DNA from: Ilyomonas sp964249755
GTDB lineage: Bacteria; Bacteroidota; Bacteroidia; Chitinophagales; Chitinophagaceae
Length of the DNA: 64,000 nt
Direction: 5' to 3'
NCBI GenBank assembly: GCA_964249755.1
Contig: CAXUDB010000002.1
Coordinates: 868,001-932,000 of the forward strand
Position 1 is the first letter of the stretch. Each line of letters starts with the position of its first letter. Shown here piece by piece: positions 22,890 to 30,965 of the stretch. The position numbers and the translations under genes were made by a program. The notes beneath the pieces are model-generated. The model did not search any database. It was not told the origin of the DNA and was given only the letters and a program-made list of their open reading frames with translations.

Positions 22890-24467
22890 ATGAAAGGAAG
22901 AAAAAATTTCAACCAAAATAAAGGGGACCAGAATTCAGCTCCACAACCATTCACAGCCTATCCGCGTTGTGCGGGAATCTTACTTCACATTACATCTTTA
23001 CCTTCCCGTTTCGGTGTCGGGGATTTAGGCCCGGAAGCTTTTGCTATTGCGGATTTTCTTCGGCGCAGCCATCAAACAATATGGCAGGTATTGCCGGTCA
23101 ATTCTGCTTCATCAACAGGAGACTTTTCGCCTTATGGCTCTGACGGTTCTTTCGCTGGCAATATATGGTTGATTAGTCCTGAACAACTTCAGGAAGAGAA
23201 CTTATTATCAGAAGCAGATTTGAACGAGCATGAAGTAACAGGCAACCATTCTACTGACTACGAAAAAGCAGTAGTTGTCAAACAAGCATTGCTGAGCAAA
23301 GCTTATCAAGCTTTTAAAAAAGGGGATTCAGAACAAGCAGATTTTACTACATTTTGTAAGGAAGAAAATCAATGGCTTGACGATTATGCATTATATATTG
23401 CTTTAAAAAAAGAAAATGAAAACAAATCCTGGAGCGAGTGGGATGCGCCTTATAAACTCAGACAAGAAGAAGCGCTACAGGATTTTGCCAGTAATCACGC
23501 AGAAGAGATAGAAGAAATAAAATGGCAGCAATATATTTTTCGTAAGCAATGGCGACGGTTGAAAGCGTATTGTAATGAGCAAGGCATAAAAATTTTTGGC
23601 GACCTGCCTTTTTATGTGGCTTACGATTCTGCTGATGTATGGGCGCATCGTTCCATTTTTAAACTGGACAAGGAAGGACAAATGCAGGTAGAAAGCGGAG
23701 CGCCACTGGATGAGTTTAACACAGAAGGTCAGCGCTGGGGTATGCCGGTTTATAACTGGGCTGCCGTTAAAAAAGAGAACTACAATTGGTGGCTACGCCG
23801 CATGAAAAATAATATAGCGCTGTTTGATTTGTTGCGGCTCGACCATTTCAGAGGTTTTTCGGCTTATTGGGAAATACCGGTAGAAGCCGCATCCGCAAAG
23901 GAAGGCAAATGGCAGCCATCGCCCGGCATCGCCTTTTTTAAAACATTAAAAGAAGAGATTGGTAACCTGCCATTAGTGGCAGAGGATTTAGGAACAATAG
24001 ACGAGCCGGTGATTCAACTAAGAGAACAATTGGGTATCCCGGGCATGATTATACTGCAACTGGGTTTTGGTGAAGACATGCCGCAGAGCGAATTTATTCC
24101 ACATCATCATTATAAGAATGCAGTACTTTATACTGGTAATCATGACAACAACACAACTATAGGATGGTTTGAGTCCTTATCCGATCAGCTAAAAGAAAAC
24201 CTTTCTTTGTATGCACATCAAAAGGTGACAAAAGCAAATGTTTGTGAAGTGATGAGCCGGCTGGTGTATGCATCGGTAGCCAAACTGGCGATATTGCCTG
24301 CGCAGGATTTATTGCAGTTAGATGCAAAAGCAAGAATGAACGGTGTGCCGGATGGTGAGCGAAGCTGGAGCTGGCGCTTGCCGAAACATTCTTTATCAAA
24401 AGAAATAGAAAAAGAGTTGCAGACTCTTTGCTTTATTTATGATAGAGAAAATAAGATGACCCAATAA
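22890..24467 (+). CDS. malQ: 4-alpha-glucanotransferase (amylomaltase) MalQ
   Basis: Rearranges alpha-1,4-glucans by disproportionation (GH77). The conserved start RCAGILLHITSLPSRFGVGD is followed by SPYGSDGSFAGN, GDLPFYVAYDSADVWAH, RWGMPVYNW, FDLLRLDHFRGFSAYWEIP (catalytic Asp), LVAEDLGTI (acid/base Glu) and LYTGNHDNNTTIGWF (transition-state Asp). Length about 525 residues, the compact form of the family. ATG 22890 is preferred; the frame also opens at a TTG at 22842 without homology. The stop codon lies inside the terminator stem that follows. Confidence 0.95.
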   Translation: MKGRKNFNQNKGDQNSAPQPFTAYPRCAGILLHITSLPSRFGVGDLGPEAFAIADFLRRSHQTIWQVLPVNSASSTGDFSPYGSDGSFAGNIWLISPEQLQEENLLSEADLNEHEVTGNHSTDYEKAVVVKQALLSKAYQAFKKGDSEQADFTTFCKEENQWLDDYALYIALKKENENKSWSEWDAPYKLRQEEALQDFASNHAEEIEEIKWQQYIFRKQWRRLKAYCNEQGIKIFGDLPFYVAYDSADVWAHRSIFKLDKEGQMQVESGAPLDEFNTEGQRWGMPVYNWAAVKKENYNWWLRRMKNNIALFDLLRLDHFRGFSAYWEIPVEAASAKEGKWQPSPGIAFFKTLKEEIGNLPLVAEDLGTIDEPVIQLREQLGIPGMIILQLGFGEDMPQSEFIPHHHYKNAVLYTGNHDNNTTIGWFESLSDQLKENLSLYAHQKVTKANVCEVMSRLVYASVAKLAILPAQDLLQLDAKARMNGVPDGERSWSWRLPKHSLSKEIEKELQTLCFIYDRENKMTQ

Positions 24468-24506
24468 AGAAAGAGGCGGCTTAGATAAGCCGCCTCTTTC
24501 TTTATT
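24463..24506. terminator. Long perfect bidirectional terminator
   Basis: AATAAAGAAAGAGGCGGCTTA pairs along its full length with 24486-24506; the apex is GA. The malQ stop codon TAA is part of the stem. It serves malQ and the convergent metallopeptidase gene. Confidence 0.95.
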
Positions 24507-24516
24507 GAAAAAATGA

Positions 24517-25368
24517 TTACAGATCATTGGTGTTGAAAGTATCGCCCTGATTGATATCTCCTGTTTCGTAACCCCGTTTAAACCATTTCATACGCTGCGC
24601 TGAAGTGCCATGCGTAAAAGCATCCGGCACTACATAACCCTGCGATTCCTTTTGCAAACGGTCGTCGCCAATGGCATTGGCTGCATTCAGTGCAGCATCA
24701 ATATCGCCCGGCTGAATTATATTATCCTGTCCGTTCGCGGCTTTCTGTTGTCCCTGATAATGCGCCCAAACACCTGCGAAGAAATCAGCCTGTAACTCCA
24801 GTCGTACCGATAGCTCATTCATTTCACTCTCGCTCAACCGGCTGCGCTGTGCATCTATTTTATCGGTAATGCCAAGCAGGTGCTGTACATGATGCCCAAC
24901 TTCATGTGCAATTACATACGCAGAAGCAAAATCGCCGGGTGCACCAAACCGTTGCGAAAGCTCATCAAAAAAAGAAAGATCAAGATAAACTTTTGAATCG
25001 GCAGGACAATAGAAAGGACCCGTAGATTGGCTGGCGCCACCACAAGCGCTTTGTGTTGAGCCATCAAACAAAACCAGCTTTGGGTCAGTATAATTTTTTC
25101 CCATATTTTGAAACAACTGCCCCCAGATATCTTCTGTTTCTGCTAAGACGGTTCGGGCAAACTTTGTTGTCTGATCATTAGCCGGAGCCGCTTGTTGCGT
25201 TGATTGTTGTTGTGGCGCATTGTTCAACACTGCATTCGGATTACCGCCCAGTAAATAAATTACAAACGCAATTACTAACGTGCCGATACCGCCACCCACA
25301 GCTAAACCACTACCACCGCCGCGTCTGTCTTCTACATTGCTACTTTCTCGCCCACCTTGCCAAAGCAT
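24517..25368 (-). CDS. Neutral zinc metallopeptidase (YpfJ family)
   Basis: A 283-residue membrane-anchored protein. N-terminal MLWQGGRESSNVEDRRGGG is diagnostic for the family, followed by a membrane segment (GGIGTLVIAFVIYLLGG). The zinc motif is AYVIAHEVGHHVQHLLG (HExxH), with FYCPADSKVYLDLSFFDELS upstream and LELQADFFAGVWAH downstream (third ligand region). It was formerly DUF-named and its substrate is unknown. The C-terminus carries the conserved DAFTHGTSAQRMKWFKRGYE block. Confidence 0.93.
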   Translation of the reverse strand: MLWQGGRESSNVEDRRGGGSGLAVGGGIGTLVIAFVIYLLGGNPNAVLNNAPQQQSTQQAAPANDQTTKFARTVLAETEDIWGQLFQNMGKNYTDPKLVLFDGSTQSACGGASQSTGPFYCPADSKVYLDLSFFDELSQRFGAPGDFASAYVIAHEVGHHVQHLLGITDKIDAQRSRLSESEMNELSVRLELQADFFAGVWAHYQGQQKAANGQDNIIQPGDIDAALNAANAIGDDRLQKESQGYVVPDAFTHGTSAQRMKWFKRGYETGDINQGDTFNTNDL

Positions 25369-25410
25369 AGTTGAAAATTTTCAGTTTAATAAAATGGATG
25401 AAATACAGAA

Positions 25411-25653
25411 TTAATCTTCCGGTTTAATGTTCAGCGCATCATCATCCACAAATTCTTCCTGCTCGCGCGGGTGGTTATCATACTCTTTTAATGGTGTATA
25501 TTCAGCATCACCGGTAGGAGCTTGGTCACTTAATATAGAAGAATCTTCTGTGCCTTCGCGAACCGGGTTGTCGCCGTTGGTTACCTTATCGTCAGCATCG
25601 TAACTATGGTCGAACTCGCCCATGTTTTTATTTTTTGGATCCACATTACTCAT
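25411..25653 (-). CDS. Small acidic hypothetical protein
   Basis: An 80-residue, highly acidic, apparently disordered protein (DNHPREQEEFVDDDALNIKP near the C-terminus) with no signal or membrane segment. It lies 42 bp upstream of the metallopeptidase gene on the same strand, so the two may be co-transcribed. I do not recognise a domain. Its codon use is ordinary for the region. Confidence 0.6.
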   Translation of the reverse strand: MSNVDPKNKNMGEFDHSYDADDKVTNGDNPVREGTEDSSILSDQAPTGDAEYTPLKEYDNHPREQEEFVDDDALNIKPED

Positions 25654-25977
25654 AGTATTTTTATTAGAAATAAAGGATTGAAAAAACCATACCAGACCCT
25701 GTTAGAGATACAATGCGGCAGGTTCGATGCCATTAAGTATAGGATCTACAACGTCGCATATAGTTCAGTTGTATCTTGACTTTTGATATTGTCGGTTTTT
25801 TTATGAATCCGCCGACCTTACTCCGGGGAATCGTCTGTTGCAATCAGGATTTTGTTCTTTTTCCTCTTTTATATAAAAATAGAATCACACTTCAATATTG
25901 TTGGTATTGATTGAATCATTTCAATTTCACAGATACACATTAACAATAAAACGCTTCGTATTGCGCAGCAATATTTG
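25654..25977. other. Divergent intergenic region before rpsA
   Basis: There is no ORF. Composition is AT-rich with several T runs. It presumably holds promoters for rpsA and for the acidic-protein/metallopeptidase pair. Apart from the rpsA -7 box no specific structure was identified. Confidence 0.4.
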
Positions 25978-25985
25978 TAATTTTG
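25978..25985 (+). promoter_or_regulatory. Candidate -7 promoter box for rpsA (TAATTTTG)
   Basis: TAATTTTG matches TAnnTTTG and lies 31 bp before the ATG at 26016. It overlaps the TTG at 25983 that would open the longest frame, which argues that translation starts at 26016. Confidence 0.45.
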
Positions 25986-26015
25986 CGTCCCCGCATAAAA
26001 CCAGCGGGATTTATT

Positions 26016-28013
26016 ATGGACGATAACAATATTGTTAACTCACAAAACGCTGAAGGGCAGGAGCCGGCAACTGTGGCTGAACAACCGCAGAATGAGGCTG
26101 CAGCGACAACAAACGAGCCTGCCGCAACAGAAGCGGAACAACCCGTAGCAGAAACTCCTTCTGCTGAAACTGCATTCGAAAACAAACCCGATACTTCTGC
26201 AGTAAACATTGAAGAGCCGGTAAAAGAAACTCTTGCCGCGCACGACGACTTCGACTGGAGCATTGACAAGCGCAATGTGGCTCATTACAGCAAGGAAGAT
26301 AAAAACAAGTACGACAAAGTTTACGAAGACACTTTCGTTCAGATTGAAGATGGTGAAATTGTAAATGGCACAGTCGTGGCGCTTACAAAAACAGATGTTG
26401 TAGTAAACATTGGTTTTAAAAGCGATGGACTGATTTCTTTAAACGAATTCAGGGACCTGCAGGGCGTGCAGGCAGGCGATGTAGTAGAAGTGATGGTGGT
26501 GGAAAAAGAAGACCGACAAGGACATCTTCACCTCAGCCGTAAATCTGCCCGCATCTTCCGCGCGTGGGAGCGCATTGTGGAAGTGCACAAAACCGGCGAA
26601 GTGGTTACCGGCACTGTTACCAGCAAAACCAAAGGTGGCTTAATCGTAGACGTATTCGGCATGGAAACTTTCCTGCCGGGTTCCCAGATAGATGTGAAAC
26701 CCGTTACCGATTACGATCAGTTTGTAGGCAAAACAATGGAGTTTAAAGTGGTGAAAGTAAATGAAGCCATTAAGAACGCCGTTGTATCTCATAAAGCGCT
26801 TATCGAAAGCGATATCGAAGCACAACGTGCACAAATTATTTCCAAGCTTGAAAAAGGCCAGGTGCTGGAAGGCGTAGTGAAGAACATCACCGACTTCGGT
26901 GCATTTATGGATTTAGGCGGCTTGGATGGCTTGTTGTACATCACCGATATTTCATGGGGTCGCATCACGCATCCTTCCGAAGTATTGAAGCTGGATCAGA
27001 AGCTGAACGTAGTTGTCCTTGATTTCGATGATGATAAAAAGCGTATTTCTCTTGGCTTGAAACAACTGACACCGCATCCTTGGGATGTGTTGCCTGAAAA
27101 TATTCATGAAGGCGCTACAGTGAAAGGCAAAGTAGTGAACATTGAAGATTACGGCGCTTTCTTAGAGATCATGCCGGGTGTGGAAGGCTTAGTTCACGTA
27201 AGTGAAATTACCTGGGCGAACACACCGATCAATGCCAAAGAGTTCTTTAAATTAGGTGATGAATATGAAGCCAAGGTAGTAACGCTGGATAAAGACCTAC
27301 GCAAGATGAGTCTTTCTATCAAGCAACTGACTGAAGATCCCTGGAGCACCATCGAAACCCGTTTCCCTGAAGGCAGCAAACACAAAGGCACAGTAAAAAA
27401 CATCACTCCTTACGGCGTGTTTGTTGAGTTGGAACCTGGTATCGGCGGTATGATTCACATCTCTGACTTAAGTTGGCTGAAGCGTTTCAATCACCCATCC
27501 GAATATACTAAGGTGGCCAGTGAAATAGACGTGATTATCTTATCTATTGATAAAGACAACCGCAAACTGCAGTTAGGTCATAAACAACTGGAAGAAGATC
27601 CCTGGAATGCATTGGAAGACACGTTTGCTGTTGGCAGCCTTCACGAAGGAACAGTGGTTCGTAAAGACGATAAAGGTGCGCTGGTTCAGTTGCCTTATGG
27701 TCTGGAAGGATTCGCTCCTAACCGCCACCTTGTAAAAGAAGATGGCAAAAGCGTTGCGCAGGACGAGACGGCTGAATTCATAGTAATTGAATTTGACCGC
27801 AACGAAAAGCGCATTGTATTGAGTCACTCCCGCATTTGGGAACAGGCGAAGGCAGATGAGAAGGAAGTTCAACGCAAAGAAGCCCGTACCGAAGCTGAAA
27901 ATGCTAAGAAAGCGGTGAAAACTATCCAGAACAAAGTGGAAAAGGCAACCTTGGGCGACCTTGGTGCTTTAGCCGAAATAAAAGAAAAACTGAAGAAGGA
28001 AGAAGGCAAATAA
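26016..28013 (+). CDS. rpsA: 30S ribosomal protein S1
   Basis: Binds mRNA and helps load it on the small subunit. The 665-residue protein has an acidic Ala/Glu/Pro-rich N-terminus (residues 1-75), then six S1 (OB-fold) repeats, recognisable by GEIVNGTVVALTKTDVVVNI, GEVVTGTVTSKTKGGLIVDV, GQVLEGVVKNITDFGAFMDL, GATVKGKVVNIEDYGAFLEI, GSKHKGTVKNITPYGVFVEL and GSLHEGTVVRKDDKGALVQL. The tail is Lys/Glu-rich. The start ATG 26016 (MDDNNIVNSQ) is chosen over the upstream TTG because that overlaps the promoter box. An acidic extension before the S1 repeats is normal in Bacteroidota. Confidence 0.96.
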   Translation: MDDNNIVNSQNAEGQEPATVAEQPQNEAAATTNEPAATEAEQPVAETPSAETAFENKPDTSAVNIEEPVKETLAAHDDFDWSIDKRNVAHYSKEDKNKYDKVYEDTFVQIEDGEIVNGTVVALTKTDVVVNIGFKSDGLISLNEFRDLQGVQAGDVVEVMVVEKEDRQGHLHLSRKSARIFRAWERIVEVHKTGEVVTGTVTSKTKGGLIVDVFGMETFLPGSQIDVKPVTDYDQFVGKTMEFKVVKVNEAIKNAVVSHKALIESDIEAQRAQIISKLEKGQVLEGVVKNITDFGAFMDLGGLDGLLYITDISWGRITHPSEVLKLDQKLNVVVLDFDDDKKRISLGLKQLTPHPWDVLPENIHEGATVKGKVVNIEDYGAFLEIMPGVEGLVHVSEITWANTPINAKEFFKLGDEYEAKVVTLDKDLRKMSLSIKQLTEDPWSTIETRFPEGSKHKGTVKNITPYGVFVELEPGIGGMIHISDLSWLKRFNHPSEYTKVASEIDVIILSIDKDNRKLQLGHKQLEEDPWNALEDTFAVGSLHEGTVVRKDDKGALVQLPYGLEGFAPNRHLVKEDGKSVAQDETAEFIVIEFDRNEKRIVLSHSRIWEQAKADEKEVQRKEARTEAENAKKAVKTIQNKVEKATLGDLGALAEIKEKLKKEEGK

Positions 28014-28033
28014 ACTTTCCAAGTTTTCTGATT

Positions 28034-28065
28034 AAAAGCCCCGTGTGATGACGGGGCTTTTGTTT
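28034..28065 (+). terminator. Rho-independent terminator after rpsA
   Basis: AAAAGCCCCGT and ACGGGGCTTTT pair around GTGATG and are followed by GTTTTT, 20 bp after the stop. Confidence 0.93.
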
Positions 28066-28161
28066 TTAAGTATAGAGACAGGAAGGCTGATGATGATAGA
28101 TATTATAGCTTTTGTGAATTTTGGCCTTTTGTTTGAATAACGAAAACTAAAAGAAACGACG

Positions 28162-28245
28162 ATGCACGAAGGAAATACTTACACCTGGCTTAACTTTTTA
28201 CTTGATTTTTTATTAATTGCTATCCTTTGTTATACAGTTGCATAA
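28162..28245 (+). CDS. Possible 27-residue single-pass membrane microprotein
   Basis: ATG at 28162 opens MHEGNTYTWLNFLLDFLLIA followed by ILCYTVA and a TAA at 28245. The sequence is a polar start plus one hydrophobic helix. A purine-rich AAAGAAACGACG lies immediately upstream and could act as a ribosome-binding region. The surrounding ~300 bp has no other gene. Small ORFs arise easily by chance, so support is weak. Confidence 0.3.
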   Translation: MHEGNTYTWLNFLLDFLLIAILCYTVA

Positions 28246-28352
28246 ATCTCCTTACCCAATTGAAGATCAACAATAAAAACTTGTGTTTCCCAATCCGTTT
28301 CTTAACAACCTTGTATCAATAAGCGCTTCATAATTCCGTTATTTAGCAGCTT

Positions 28353-29012
28353 ATGTCAGCACCGGTTTCCCACATCGTTCACAACAATCATTTTTGGTTA
28401 TCTCCGCAGCGCTGTTTGTATTGGGAGCAAGAGCAAACGCTTATCGCTTCTGATTTGCACCTGGGCAAAACCGGACATTTTCGTAAAATGGGGATTGCCG
28501 TGCCGCAGGCAGTTTATAAAGAAGACCTTCAACGTTTGTTTAGCGAAATACAATATTACAAACCGAAGCAATTAGTGGTGGTAGGCGACCTTTTTCACAG
28601 TCGCGAAAACAAAGAAATGCAGTTGTTTGTAAAGTGGCGCAACGATCTGCCTCATCTCGATTTCATCCTTGTAAAAGGCAACCACGATATTTTAAAAAAT
28701 GAATGGTACGAAGCGGCAGGGATTCGTGTGATTGAGCAACAGCTTTGCATTGGTCGGTTTATCTTCACCCACGATGCTACCACCAAAAACTGCACTGGAT
28801 TAAATGATCCTTATGTCTTTAGCGGACACGTGCACCCAGGCGTTGTTGTTAAAACAGGCACCCGTCAATCGCTTTCTTTTCCCTGTTATCACTTTAGTCA
28901 ATCTGGCGCAATCATTCCAGCCTTCTCTAAATTCACCGGTGTCTATATTACCCCCAAGCAAACCGGCGATGCAGTGTTTGCGATCATCAATCAATCTATA
29001 GTAAGGGTATAA
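28353..29012 (+). CDS. pdeM: Ligase-associated DNA damage response phosphoesterase PdeM
   Basis: A calcineurin-like metallophosphoesterase of 219 residues. Metal-binding motifs: IASDLHLGKTGHFRK (DxH), VVVGDLFHSREN (GDxxH), VKGNHDIL (GNHD), FTHDA and FSGHVHPGV (GHxH). PdeM is usually encoded with an ATP-dependent DNA ligase, an exonuclease and a helicase in a repair cluster; here it stands alone, so the partners are elsewhere. It probably hydrolyses a phosphodiester during repair. A shared terminator separates it from convergent ssb. Confidence 0.9.
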   Translation: MSAPVSHIVHNNHFWLSPQRCLYWEQEQTLIASDLHLGKTGHFRKMGIAVPQAVYKEDLQRLFSEIQYYKPKQLVVVGDLFHSRENKEMQLFVKWRNDLPHLDFILVKGNHDILKNEWYEAAGIRVIEQQLCIGRFIFTHDATTKNCTGLNDPYVFSGHVHPGVVVKTGTRQSLSFPCYHFSQSGAIIPAFSKFTGVYITPKQTGDAVFAIINQSIVRV

Positions 29013-29045
29013 AAAAAAGCATCCTGCTATGGCGGGATGCTTTTC
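29013..29045. terminator. Bidirectional terminator between pdeM and ssb
   Basis: An AAAAAAAAGCATCCTGC stem with GCGGGATGCTTTT, loop TATG and one G-T pair. It begins right after the pdeM stop and lies 18 bp past the ssb stop. Confidence 0.88.
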
Positions 29046-29062
29046 AAAATTATGAGTATTGT

Positions 29063-29515
29063 TTAAAACGGAAGATCATCCATAGGTTCAGTAATCTCCT
29101 GTGGCTGCTGCGCAGGTTGCGATGCCGGTTGTGTGTTATAATTATTATTGTAACCGTAGGAAGAACCTTGCGCACCTTCATTGGGTGCACCGCCTTCACC
29201 TTTCGCTCCCAATAGCTGCACACTCTGCACACGCAGTGTTAGAGAACTGGCAGTAGCTCCGTCTTTAGTAGTGTAATTACGTACTTCCGGTGAGCCTTCT
29301 ACATACACTTGTGTTCCTTTTTTCAGGTAAGGTGCAATAGCCGTGCGGTCTGTCCAGTAAGCGCATTCCACCCAAATTGTTTTGTCTTTCTGAACACCCA
29401 TGTTGTCCTTAAACTTTTCGGTGTGTGCTACACTGAAGTTGATAACGGTTTTGTTGTTCACTGTGTTTACTACGCAATCTTTACCCAGATTGCCGATGGC
29501 TGTTAACTTTATCAT
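29063..29515 (-). CDS. ssb: Single-stranded DNA-binding protein
   Basis: A 150-residue SSB. The start is ATG 29515 (MIKLTAIGNLGKDC); the longer frame to 29605 adds residues outside the OB fold. The OB-fold core (residues 1-105) contains INFSVAHTEKFKD, WVECAYWTDR and VYVEGSPEVRNY. A Gly/Gln/Asn-rich linker is followed by the acidic tip MDDLPF, the standard protein-interaction tail. It binds ssDNA in replication and repair. Confidence 0.95.
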   Translation of the reverse strand: MIKLTAIGNLGKDCVVNTVNNKTVINFSVAHTEKFKDNMGVQKDKTIWVECAYWTDRTAIAPYLKKGTQVYVEGSPEVRNYTTKDGATASSLTLRVQSVQLLGAKGEGGAPNEGAQGSSYGYNNNYNTQPASQPAQQPQEITEPMDDLPF

Positions 29516-30269
29516 TTGGTTATATTTAGACTCTTTTGCGTTAGCAATAGTACTGAATTCGCGCCATATAATTTTCATTTTTAAGTCTTCGGTATTGAAA
29601 GACATTCTTTAAAATCTCCGGTACAGATAATCGAAAATTACACTAATAACATGAATAAAAGCTCCTCGCTTTTACGCATTGGTTCAATTCCCGAAGACTT
29701 ACTCATCCTGTTTGATTTTTGTCACTCTTTGAACAACTACCATAAGCAATACCTATAAAAGCTTAAATGAGATGAATGATAAGAGTATATCAGTTTAAAC
29801 ATGTATCCAACTTTGTTCATCTGCATCTATCAGCGTTTGTTCTACCAAAGCCATTTCACAGGCATCTTTTTCCAAACCAAAACAATATAGATTGATAAAG
29901 CGATCACTCAAATAAAAGAGTACCGAAGACTTATCTGAATTGAAGGCCTGACCTCAATAATATTTTTCCAAGCAGTTCAACAAACGGTGCTATTTTTTCT
30001 TTGCGGCAATGTATTGCAACATTAAAAAATTTTAATCTCAAGCTGCCAAGATTAAAATGCCATTAAATCATTGAAAATTTTAACAGTTATTATTTTTTGA
30101 TTTGAGGATACTGTATCTTGTCTTCTTATTAAGAGATGTTCGGGCGAAAAAGATTTAGTAACGAAGCGTTCAAAAAGGAATTCAATAGTGTAAAAGCTAG
30201 CGTTTGATATAACAAAAAAGACTCGCAATTTTTTCTTCATTATTTTAAATGGTATCCAAAATCGTAGTT
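29516..30269. other. Long AT-rich intergenic region
   Basis: The gap between ssb and the two-component system has no supported gene. It includes a possible decayed ORF at 29795-29953 on the minus strand. A 62-codon minus frame at 30052-30240 has no recognisable features. A repeat-like TTTTAATCTCAAGCTGCCAA/GATTAAAA inverted segment lies near 30030-30056. The right end presumably contains the promoter of the response regulator. Confidence 0.4.
29795..29953 (-). pseudogene. Possible gene remnant without start codon
   Basis: An open stretch of 52 codons with protein-like composition: SSVLFYLSDRFINLYCFGLE, then KDACEMALVEQTLIDADEQS and WIHV before a TAA. It has no plausible start, and a stop codon precedes it. 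The even amino-acid use, unlike noise in this AT-rich gap, suggests the 3-prime end of a decayed gene. The family is not recognised. Confidence 0.25.
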
Positions 30270-30965
30270 ATGGAAAATTCGTACAAAATTTTATTAGCCG
30301 AAGATGAGCCTAAGTTAAGCCAGGTTATTCAGGAACAACTCATTAGTCAGGGGTTTGAGACCGATGTGGCCTTTGATGGCAATGTGGCGGAAAAGATGTT
30401 TAAGCAGCATGATTATTCGCTTGTTCTCTTAGACATTAACCTGCCTTATAAAAACGGTCTTGCCTTGTGTAAAGAATTCAGGGAAACCAACAGCCAGGTT
30501 CCAATTATTATGCTCACTGCCCTGGGCGAACTGGATGATAAGATCAACGCCTTCACTTTCGGCGCTGATGATTACATTGTAAAGCCGTTTCATTTCGATG
30601 AACTTTCGGCAAGAATCAAAGTATTTCTGAAACGGGCTGAAAACAGTTTTACGCCATCGGAAAAAATTGTGATTGCTGACATGGAAATTGACACTGAAAA
30701 CAAGCTTGTGTCTCGTGAAGGCAAAAACATAAACCTTACGGCAAAAGAATTTTCGTTGCTATTGCTGCTTTCGCGCAACAGAGGCAAAGTGGTGAATAAG
30801 CAGGATATTCTTGAAAAGGTATGGGAGCTTAGCTTTGATACAGGAACCAACACCATTGAAGTGTACATCAGTTTTCTCCGCAATAAAATTGACAAACCGT
30901 ACTCTACTAAACTCATTCACACAAAACCCGGCTTTGGATATTACGTAAAAGAAACGATGCTATAA
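30270..30965 (+). CDS. OmpR/PhoB-type response regulator
   Basis: A 231-residue regulator. The start is ATG 30270 (MENSYKILLAEDEPKLSQVI); the frame to 30249 adds seven residues. The receiver domain has ILLAEDE (acidic pocket), LVLLDINLPYKNG (phospho-acceptor Asp) and DDYIVKPFHFDEL (Lys). The C-terminal winged helix (about 130-228) has NLTAKEFSLLLLLSRNRGKV and TIEVYISFLRNKID. The histidine kinase gene begins immediately after its stop, so they form one operon and a cognate pair. Confidence 0.94.
   Translation: MENSYKILLAEDEPKLSQVIQEQLISQGFETDVAFDGNVAEKMFKQHDYSLVLLDINLPYKNGLALCKEFRETNSQVPIIMLTALGELDDKINAFTFGADDYIVKPFHFDELSARIKVFLKRAENSFTPSEKIVIADMEIDTENKLVSREGKNINLTAKEFSLLLLLSRNRGKVVNKQDILEKVWELSFDTGTNTIEVYISFLRNKIDKPYSTKLIHTKPGFGYYVKETML

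Noticed and set aside
30052..30240. 62-residue minus-strand ORF in the ssb-regulator gap
   Set aside because: Low-complexity AT-rich sequence with no domain, no good ribosome-binding context and no neighbour logic.
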